From Anopheles merus (lineage: Eukaryota > Arthropoda > Insecta > Diptera > Culicidae), in the NCBI RefSeq assembly GCF_017562075.2, contig NC_054084.1:30454158-30518157 (forward strand): DNA of 64,000 bases, in the 5' to 3' direction. Made by a program: the position numbers and the translations under genes. Below, piece after piece: positions 36,207-44,581 of this stretch (position 1 is its first letter; every line of letters begins with the position of its first letter). The notes beneath the pieces were generated by a model. It saw only the letters and a list, made by a program, of their open reading frames with translations, ran no database searches and was not told the DNA's origin.

Positions 36207-36853
36207 GATGACCGAAACGTGACCTTAATATAATGACTGTAAACGAATTCGCTTCAAGTGGGCCACTCGCGGTCCGTTGAATTTTAATTAATAAATAACA
36301 AAATAACAAAATAACTATTGTTGGATTATTTTTGACATAAAAATAAAATTGCACCAAACAATTCAACCCATAAGGGCACAGTGGCACATTCTGCTAACAT
36401 TTAACATACGCCAAGCCAAAGCCTTTGATATATTTGGTAAATAAATTAACAAAATGTATTGACTTTATACAAGTCAACAAGCAGTGAACGAAAGTTAATT
36501 CATAATTGAAAAATAGTAAATCCAAGGGTGGGGTTAAGGGTTAAGGGGTTAAGGGTGGTATCCCTTATAATTCGGTATAAAAATTTCCACATAAAACCAC
36601 ATTCGTCACGTCAAATTTGTTTGGTCACAATCAAAGGAGCACAGGCGAAATGGTGATCTTTCTAGTGTCCATCGTACTTAGATGGCCTACTCAGTAATCC
36701 AAACATCAGCTGCAATAGTACGGCTTGATTACACTAGATGGCGCTGTTAACTAAGCGTTTGAATGTTGTAATTAACGCAATGAGCAATTCGTTTTACTTT
36801 CTGAATGATTAATACATGGTTAAAAACTATTTCTGGAATTGTCGTACGTCCAT
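36207..36853 (+). repeat. Left arm of a 647-bp inverted repeat
   Basis: Positions 36207-36763 (557 bp) are the reverse complement of 39049-39605; I read both through and saw no difference. The remaining 90 bp (36764-36853) match 38959-39048 in direct rather than inverted orientation, with two mismatches. In this arm the 90-bp block is bordered by TTGAA and TTCAA. Flipping it restores a full inverted repeat, so a microinversion took place here. The outer edge (gcgtgacaaatggatgacc) resembles the MITE terminus seen at 18095. Confidence 0.95.
36764..36853 (+). repeat. 90-bp microinverted segment inside the left arm
   Basis: In the same orientation as 38959-39048, unlike the rest of the arm. The 5-bp inverted pair TTGAA (36759-36763) and TTCAA (36854-36858) flanks it only in this arm, which places the inversion event here. 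The two differences from its partner (near 36823 and 36835) contrast with none seen in the adjacent 557 bp. Confidence 0.9.
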
Positions 36854-37103
36854 TTCAAGTTGGAAACAAAATAACTTTTATTTATGTTTGATCTATTTCA
36901 GTTTTTTGTATTGCTATAAGCATCTTTCTATTTTTTTTTACAATCCATGAAAGTTAGTTTGTTATTTATTTAATTAATGCTATTTAATTAATTTTAAGCT
37001 TTCTCGGCATGTTTAATGATGATTGTTGTAGTTTACTAAATATAGTTTAAAATTCCCTAAATGTATGAAACGTTTGATGCTATAGCCTAATAATATCGAA
37101 TCC

Positions 37104-37499
37104 AGTGAAATCTCTCCCCGTCCCGTCAATGTCCATACATTTTATGTCTCTTCAAGGCGAATACAGTCCGAATTCAATAGTTGAACGCTTTTTAATTGGC
37201 ATACTTTTTAGTTGAACGCTCGATAGTCGGCTGACAGTTCATTTAAAAAGCATGCGTTTGTATGAAAAATCCGGTTTTTCTAAATCCGGTAAATCCGGTC
37301 ACAAAATTCAGAAAAATTCAGATAATAATTTCAGTTTTTTTTGTATGGAAAAATGTACCAACTAAAAAGCACATATTCAATAGTTGGCAGGTCAAAGAAT
37401 GCCATGCATTTCCTGTGGTTGCCTTCATTAGTTTTCCTCAATATGAGTAACTGTCTAAGCTGACGATCTCTTGAAGATTCACCTTAGGGAGATTTCACT
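37104..37499. mobile_element. Small MITE with AGTGAAATCTC termini, inside the hairpin loop
   Basis: The left end AGTGAAATCTCTCC and the right end, in reverse, AGTGAAATCTCCCT are imperfect inverted termini about 395 bp apart. The interior repeats ttcaatagttg and gttgaacgct motifs and has no transposase. The right 80 bp match 31106-31185. Confidence 0.6.
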
Positions 37500-38216
37500 A
37501 TAGTAAGTACTTAAGACCTAATCAGACACCATTATTTTTATGGTTAATATGTAACGTTTAGTAAATTTACTTTCATTTCATTTTATGTTTTTATTTTCAC
37601 CATAAAGTTGGTGTTTCGTGTAGTCATCTAGGCAACTAATCTAAAATTATCAAGCAACGATTCCGATTGCCAGCCATCCCTTGGCATCGGTCCAAAAATC
37701 GTCCAATTTCGGTTGTAATCCAACTAAAGCCTAAGTCGGCTTGTTTACTATTCACTCGTTTTGCTACCGTGCTCCGAGCATGATCCCGTTTTTGGTGTCC
37801 AAACAAAGCCACACGATAGATGACAGCGTGTACGACACAATACTTCTAGTGCAAACAAGCAAGCACACTCCATTCCCAGATACCTTCACTCCTTTGTGTG
37901 TGAATGTGTTTCGAGCTTTCCTTTTTTTTTTTTTGGCTAAATAATAGTTCTCCCGAGCTTCGGAAAACGGTCGTTCAGGTGCGGGACATGGGATTTACAG
38001 GATGACCGGCAAAGGACCATGGCAAACAGAGAAACACACACACACATGCATGCATGTCCCGCAAACGGTTGGCTGGTTCCGTAAATTGGTGTTGTGATTG
38101 TTTTATGTGATCTTAATCTGGCCACCGCACAATGGTTAAGATCATTAGAGGCTATTAGCAAAGCCGGCAAAATTATCTCAAAATATTTGCACAAAACACC
38201 CGAACACCGTACCTAC

Positions 38217-38457
38217 CCGACCGGGCTGGAGCCACGCTTGACCGGACACCGGTAAGATGGTTGGTGCGTTCCAGGATCATTTGTAGTGTCCATTCGTCCA
38301 TTGTTTGTAGTTTGTACAGCGTGTCGTAGAAACACCGCTGCCTGCTTGTGACCGTGTAAGCAACAGAGAAGATGAAAACGAACCGCATACGGGACAGGAT
38401 ATCCTGCAGCAAGAAGCTAACCGCCGCCGGGAGGATGATCTGTGTGCGGGTGATCAT
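38217..38457 (-). CDS. Candidate exon, weakly gustatory-receptor-like (partial)
   Basis: On the minus strand a frame with clearly GC-ending codons stands out from AT-rich flanks and ends at a donor (CGGTCGG|gtaggt). The first Met shown is at 38457; the true left border is uncertain and the frame is open to 38622. The peptide has a hydrophobic stretch with FVFIFSVAYTV followed by RQRCFYDTLYKLQTMDEWTL. That resembles the region after the second membrane span of insect gustatory receptors, where a pattern of L--L---D--L is common. I found no convincing partner exons on either side, so it may be an orphan or decayed exon. It lies in the loop of the hairpin. Confidence 0.3.
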
Positions 38458-38958
38458 CAGCGATCTTCTCCGGTTTTCGTGGAAGGACGTTTTTTCACAG
38501 CTTTGGTGCGGTTTTTTTTTTCTTCTTGCGGAGCGAGGAAATTGTTGTTCCGGAATGGTTTTTGGTAAGTAATGTAAGCAAGCAACATGTTTGCCATTCG
38601 TTAATTGTTTGATTGTTATCATATATATGTATCCGCGAAGGGAGCGGTGAGAGAGATTAAACGAACGAAGCGTAAAATGTAGTGCATTGTGTTTGTTTGC
38701 TTGTCGGAAGCTGTGTTGAGGATTTGGGGAAAATATTTCAAGGCAATGATAGTTTTTGGGCTAAAAAATCTTAGAAAATGAAGAACAGTAGCTAACACAA
38801 TTTAATCGATTAGGATGAAGATAACGTTTGCAACTTGTATCATAATGGACTCTTATCTTCAAATTCAAATTCGATCAGACGAATATTGAATAATTTTAGT
38901 AATTTTATCTAAATGTAACCCTTTAAATAGACCTTTAAAGGACTAGTTTCGCATTTTA

Positions 38959-39605
38959 TGTTGTAATTAACGCAATGAGCAATTCGTTTTACTTTCTGAA
39001 TGATTAATACATGGTTAATAACTATTTCTGTAATTGTCGTACGTCCATTTCAAACGCTTAGTTAACAGCGCCATCTAGTGTAATCAAGCCGTACTATTGC
39101 AGCTGATGTTTGGATTACTGAGTAGGCCATCTAAGTACGATGGACACTAGAAAGATCACCATTTCGCCTGTGCTCCTTTGATTGTGACCAAACAAATTTG
39201 ACGTGACGAATGTGGTTTTATGTGGAAATTTTTATACCGAATTATAAGGGATACCACCCTTAACCCCTTAACCCTTAACCCCACCCTTGGATTTACTATT
39301 TTTCAATTATGAATTAACTTTCGTTCACTGCTTGTTGACTTGTATAAAGTCAATACATTTTGTTAATTTATTTACCAAATATATCAAAGGCTTTGGCTTG
39401 GCGTATGTTAAATGTTAGCAGAATGTGCCACTGTGCCCTTATGGGTTGAATTGTTTGGTGCAATTTTATTTTTATGTCAAAAATAATCCAACAATAGTTA
39501 TTTTGTTATTTTGTTATTTATTAATTAAAATTCAACGGACCGCGAGTGGCCCACTTGAAGCGAATTCGTTTACAGTCATTATATTAAGGTCACGTTTCGG
39601 TCATC
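38959..39605 (-). repeat. Right arm of the 647-bp inverted repeat
   Basis: Inverted partner of 36207-36853. Here the 90-bp block (38959-39048) and the 557-bp block are contiguous, joined by TTCAAACGC. The arms enclose a 2.1-kb loop. The outer edge differs from the left arm: after ggtcatc it continues gttactacgtaactacg, again loosely like the MITE termini. No target duplication is visible. Confidence 0.95.
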
Positions 39606-40092
39606 GTTACTACGTAACTACGTAATGGAATACGTAACGAAAAAATAAAACAATAAAAATCTCAGAATAAAGCAATCAATCTTATCACAATAACATTTGC
39701 GACATACTAAAAGTTTAATGGTATTGAATTAAAACTTATCCACATATCAATCAAACATCGCATATCAATAATTGCAAATAATAGTTTAATAGTTGTATAA
39801 AGTAGCAAGTAACACCTAAAATAAATTAAAAAAAACTGTTAGTAAGCTTCCCAATAAAGCTTGGTGATCTGCCATACAAATGCATTGTAGGACACGTTCA
39901 CATGCATATTCGTACATCCACATGGCAGGTAATTTACAAAGATTATCCCTTCCCGAACGGCAGTACATCAAACCGAGGGCGAACCTTCCTGCAAAAACAA
40001 TCGCATACCAAATTTTCGAATTTTTCAAAGAATTTACTTCCACACAGGCACTTTGTCCCATGGTAATCTCCTATCCATTTGAGCAAACCTCC

Positions 40093-40130
<38 letters not shown>

Positions 40131-41661
40131 GTAAGATTACGTCAAAAGTACCGAAATCGCACCAATTACGTACGATTTTTGTGTCCCTCGCAACGAAACA
40201 AAGCAGCCCGGCTGCATCCCTTGTCCAGCAACCAACCGCCCATTGCCACAAATGATGGTATCCATTTTGTTTCCTTTCGTTACGAACAGTAGTACCTCCT
40301 CCCAGCCTATGGTCAGCTGCATCAGTGTGAGCGCAGGAGGCGGTAATCCGATTTCAGTGTTGCAACCTCCGTTCGAGCACCAGAATGTTGAACCGAAGGT
40401 TGTTGTTTCTTCTGGGAACAACCAATTGAACCCGATTGGAATGTTGTAACAAATGTAAGCTGCCATGCTGCTTTCGCCCGCTTGCGTTCCATTCCTTTTA
40501 CTGGTAAGGTTGCATGACTGCTGGATATTGCATTGTAATTGAAGTTTTGTGCGAGCTTTCCAAAGGCACCAAACGGGAGCTCGTTCTCCACCTTTCCCCG
40601 GGGTGGATGGGCAGGAGAGATATGCTTATTGACAAACAAATATTTCATACGGTCTTGCATCATAAATGTGTGCTAGTGTGTGTTTTGTTGATTGTTATTC
40701 CGAACCGTTGATCGATTGTGATTTATTGGTTTGTTCGCGTATTAAATTGCAAACATTCCAGCAAACGCAATCATGGTGAAAACATGCTTTATTGAGTCGT
40801 TAAGAGGGGGGAAATAGGGTTTTCGATTTTTTATGGACATTGGATTTGGAGCTCACCGCGTCGAATGTTCCACGAAAAGTCAATTTGTATTTCAAGGGGT
40901 TTATGCTTTGAATTTGATTTAGTGCTTATTTATATAATGTTATAGCTAACAATCTATTGTTTAGACAACAATTCAAGAAGGTTGGAAAATATTTATCAAA
41001 GAAAAGACATGACTAAGACTTGCCTCATACATCCACTTCTTAGTAAAAAAATTATAATAATTGTACAAAACAAGCAAAGCAAATAAGCAAAAAGAACAAA
41101 ATAATAAACTTCTGATTATCTGGAATTGGAACATTTTTTGAAGTTGATAATAACTTGTTACAATCAAATGTAAAATTTATTGACAGAGCTGTGTATTTTA
41201 TTTAAAAAATGGTTTTAAGCATCCGATTGAGATAATAATGTAAGCATCTTCGAGGACATATAAACTAAATAATAAACTAAATTTCACATACTGTAAACAC
41301 ATACCAGATAGCAACTAAAATAAAACAAAAAAAACTTTGAATGAAAACTTTAAAATGAAGAATAAACCCCAATTCAGATCATAACTAAAAAACTAGAATA
41401 AGCGCTGGAAAAAATAAAACTAGATAAAAAAAGAATAATAAATCATGGACAAACAATAAAACCACAACTGACAAAATACCAATAACAAAGTAGAATCTTA
41501 ATAAGAACAGTACCTAGGTAAAATCATGGGATAAACAGAGCAGAAACACGCAGAACAACATCAATAATTTCTCAATACAATTGCACAAGTAAATATCAAT
41601 CAATAAATGTAGTTATATTATTTTTCCATACTTCCATACATCCCTTTCTGATGAGAAATGA
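39606..41661. other. Intergenic, AT-rich
   Basis: Very AT-rich at both ends with a GC-richer island at 39.9-40.6 kb. The CA run at 40094-40127 is the only clear feature. No gene recognised. The rightmost part may be downstream of the erm mRNA end. Confidence 0.5.
40094..40127 (+). repeat. (CA)n microsatellite
   Basis: CA dinucleotide run of about 34 bp. Confidence 0.9.
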
Positions 41662-41667
41662 TTTATT
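41662..41667 (-). terminator. Candidate polyadenylation signal of erm
   Basis: Plus-strand TTTATT is AATAAA on the minus strand, 554 bases beyond the second in-frame stop. The intervening AT-rich sequence is compatible with a 3' UTR. Confidence 0.35.
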
Positions 41668-42220
41668 TAGCTCACTTCATTTACACGTGTGTGTGTGTAT
41701 ATATATACTTAAATATTAATAATATCGATCAACGTATTAATTCCATTAATTCACCCTCGTAAATCCCCAGATTGATAGCCTCTTTCTAATCGATCCTGCG
41801 ATCCTGTCCCAAACCCCAACAAGAACATATGTCCACCACACTACAACTATAGAGCTTAAATTCCTAACGCGGCGTGATGATGACGATAACATTGTTTGCT
41901 CTCACCTGCTTACACACTAGAAACACACAAAATCATTCATTTGCTTCCATCCCTTTTTTGCCTAGGTACGACGTACGACGCATTTTAACTGGGAACGAGG
42001 CAAAGCGTTGCTTTAAACGAACTTCCCTACTCTTCCTAGAATCTGTATTTTTAGCTACCTTCAAATCACGCTGGCGTTTGTCGCACACACACACACAGAC
42101 CTATTGCACACACTTCATCTACTCTAATTCTACTACACCGAGCAGCACCATCAAAGCAACCACTGCGACTCAAAGCGCGCTTCGCCACAAGGAGAAGCGC
42201 GTGAGTGAGTGAGCGCCCTC

Positions 42221-42349
42221 TTACGGTGAGACCGCCGAAGCAACCGCCGTTACAGTGATGGCAGCCGTCGTTGCACTACCTGGCGCTGCCGCTGCCACGG
42301 GTGACGACAGCCCACCGAAGCTCATGCCCGCCTGCTGGTAGTACTTCTG
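42221..42349 (-). other. Possible stop-codon readthrough extension of erm (42 codons)
   Basis: Directly after the TGA at 42350-42352 the same frame continues for 42 sense codons to TAA at 42221-42223. The peptide starts QKYYQQAGMSFGG and is then Ala/Thr/Val-rich. Most codons end in G or C, matching the gene and not the AT-rich 3' flank. The stop is TGA followed by C, the leakiest known context. Alternatives are a sequencing error in the stop codon or an unseen splice. The 12 bases GTGTTCTGACAG begin with GT and end with AG, but are far too short to be an intron. Confidence 0.55.
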
Positions 42350-44569
42350 TCAGAACACCTTGCCGATGAACGGACTGTCGGTGACGGCAGCTGCCGCTGC
42401 CAACCGTTGATGGTGCCGTCCGCTTGGCATGAGAAAGGGACTGCCATAGTCCATGCCTCCGTTGCGCATTGCTGCCGCCGCTACGGCTGTATGATGGAGG
42501 GCAGCTAGGGAGGATGCACTCGACCAGGATACGGGCGATGTGCGGGACTGTAGCTCCGAAGGGCCGACGTGACCGTGTGCAGGACCAACGTGAGACAGGG
42601 CGGACGCGTGCAGATGCAGTGGATGGTGCAGATGATGCGGCGGTTGTTGTTGCGGTGGAGGTTGCTGAGCAGGAGGAAGGTGTGCCGGAGGTGATCCGGT
42701 TCCGCTCGGAGGGCTCGACATCATCGGAGGAGCAGATGCGGACGTCACTGGTGGTGCCGGTGGGGCTGGCAAGGAAGCGTGCTGATGTACCGGCGATCGT
42801 GCCGTAAGCGGCGAACCCCGATGATGATGATGATGGTGATGATGCTGCTGGGGCGTACCACAGCTTCTCGACCGCTTGTGCCCTCCGCCCATACTAACAT
42901 CGTGCAGTTTGCGCATATGCTTCTTCAGATCGAAGTTCCGACAGAACCCCTTCGCACAGATCTTACACGTGAACGGCTTCTTGTCGTTGTGCGTGTGCAT
43001 GTGAAACGTAAGGTTGTAGATCTGGTGAAACGCCTTGTTGCAGATCGTACACTTGTACGCCTTATCGCCACTGTGCGTGAGCTTGTGGTTCTTGTAGTTG
43101 CCCTTCTGATGGAACCCCTTGCCACAGTACTCACAAATGTACGGCTTGTATCCCGCGTGGATGCGCGTGTGCGTGTTCAGCGTCGAGGAGCGATTGAACG
43201 CCTTCCCGCACGTCTGACACTTGTGCGGCTTCTCCGAGGTGTGGATGATCTTGTGCCGGCAGAGCGTCGACGCCTGCCGGAAACCCTTGCCACAGATTTT
43301 ACAAATAAATGGCCGTGCACCGGTATGGACGGGCATGTGGCGGGTAAGGTTGTAGTGCGCATTGAACACTTTGCCACACTCGGGGCAGGCGAACGTTTTC
43401 TGCTTAGCCGCCATTGCGGCGGCTGCTGCTGCGGCAGCCGCTGCCGATGAGGAGGAAGAACTGTTCAACGACCCATCGGGACCACTGCCGCCCGGAGAGC
43501 CACCCACCGAGCTACCGCTGGAGCTTAATGACGAGCAGGTACTGCTGGTGGAGTGGTTCAGATTCGCACGCTTCGAGCCTGTTTTGCCGCCTGAGGTGGC
43601 GGTGGCAGCCGCCGCTGCAGCAGCAGCCGCTGCAGCAGCCGCCGCTGACAGTAGCTGATGATGACCGCCCGCATGCAGATGGCGTCCATTCATCGCACCG
43701 TGGGCACTATGAACGCTAGCACTTTGCACAACGGTCGTCGTCTGCATGCTCGCACCCGTCGGTGGTGGCGATAGGGTAGGACTGTGAAGCCGCCCGGGCG
43801 CTCCGTAAGGGTGTAGAGCCGCCACAGCCGCCGCATGATGATGCTGATGGTGATGGTGATGCTGCTGGTGGTGCTGCTGATGCGTTAGAGCAGCATACTG
43901 AGCCGCTGCACACATCAACTGTCCCGGGTAGTACAGTAGAGGATACTGACTAAGCAACTCCTGGTGCCGGTTGCTCGTCACGAACGGATGCATCGAGTTG
44001 GGCACATACTTCTTGAAGGCGGAATCGTACGCTTCCGCAACGGAGCTGGCCGTCGTTGTCGGTGGTTCGTAGCAAGGACTAGAGCCGGCGGCTGATAACG
44101 GACTCATCGACTTCTCGTGACTGTCGTGACGACGCTTCCGCAGCAACGAACTTCCACTGCCCGGGGAAACCATCGAAAGTTCGATCGTTTCATCCTCACT
44201 CGCTACGTCCACTACCGCATCTTCATCGTCCTCATCGACATCCTCCTCCAGCTCGTCCTCTTCGTCCTCTTCCTCATGCTCCCGATCATGCCGTTCCTCT
44301 TCACGATCTTCCTCCTCCTCGTCCTCATGCTCCTGTCCCATAATGTTGGCGATCGAGAACTTGAGCGTGGCACCGCCGCTCGGTCGCTGCATTTTAGCGG
44401 CCGGCCGGCTGATGGTGCCTGTGGTTGTGGTGGTGGTGGTGGTGGTGGTGACGGGCCCATGTGGACTAGGCCCATTGTCCGCGGCGGACTCCGTGTCCGG
44501 GACGGCTCCTTCCATGGTGGGACTCTTCGCTGTCAGCGGTATTCCTGGTGGGCTACACGGTTCCTGCAT
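42350..44569 (-). CDS. Earmuff/Fezf-family C2H2 zinc-finger transcription factor
   Basis: One 739-codon exon. Residues 70-77 (KFSIANIM) match the Engrailed-homology-1 motif that recruits Groucho in Fezf proteins. A strongly acidic region follows (about 80-130), then His-, Ala- and Ser-rich runs. Six C2H2 fingers lie at about residues 393-415, 421-443, 449-471, 477-499, 505-527 and 533-556, with the Fezf signatures HYNLTRHMPVHTGARPF, RQASTLCRHK, QKGNYKNHKLTHSG and NFDLKKHMRKLHD. In flies earmuff (dFezf) represses transcription in the nucleus and restricts the potential of neural progenitors; this role is known from the family. The C-terminus is His/Pro/Ala-rich. The Met at 44567-44569 lies 12 nt inside an exon that starts at an acceptor (ttcttctacag), so the 5' UTR, or a few more residues, come from an upstream exon not identified here. 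The stop is TGA-C with an open extension. Confidence 0.93.
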   Translation of the reverse strand: MQEPCSPPGIPLTAKSPTMEGAVPDTESAADNGPSPHGPVTTTTTTTTTTGTISRPAAKMQRPSGGATLKFSIANIMGQEHEDEEEEDREEERHDREHEEEDEEDELEEDVDEDDEDAVVDVASEDETIELSMVSPGSGSSLLRKRRHDSHEKSMSPLSAAGSSPCYEPPTTTASSVAEAYDSAFKKYVPNSMHPFVTSNRHQELLSQYPLLYYPGQLMCAAAQYAALTHQQHHQQHHHHHQHHHAAAVAALHPYGAPGRLHSPTLSPPPTGASMQTTTVVQSASVHSAHGAMNGRHLHAGGHHQLLSAAAAAAAAAAAAAATATSGGKTGSKRANLNHSTSSTCSSLSSSGSSVGGSPGGSGPDGSLNSSSSSSAAAAAAAAAAMAAKQKTFACPECGKVFNAHYNLTRHMPVHTGARPFICKICGKGFRQASTLCRHKIIHTSEKPHKCQTCGKAFNRSSTLNTHTRIHAGYKPYICEYCGKGFHQKGNYKNHKLTHSGDKAYKCTICNKAFHQIYNLTFHMHTHNDKKPFTCKICAKGFCRNFDLKKHMRKLHDVSMGGGHKRSRSCGTPQQHHHHHHHHRGSPLTARSPVHQHASLPAPPAPPVTSASAPPMMSSPPSGTGSPPAHLPPAQQPPPQQQPPHHLHHPLHLHASALSHVGPAHGHVGPSELQSRTSPVSWSSASSLAALHHTAVAAAAMRNGGMDYGSPFLMPSGRHHQRLAAAAAVTDSPFIGKVF

Positions 44570-44581
44570 GCCACGGGGACT

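Noticed and set aside
38372..38572. Plus-strand frame with a good donor (ggtaagt) opposite the receptor-like exon
   Set aside because: Codon use and hydrophobic pattern favour the minus strand; no acceptor or start supports the plus strand frame.
42338..42349. Twelve-base intron removing the erm stop (GTGTTCTGACAG)
   Set aside because: It begins with GT and ends with AG in frame, but the spliceosome cannot remove 12 nt; automatic annotation may still place such a gap.
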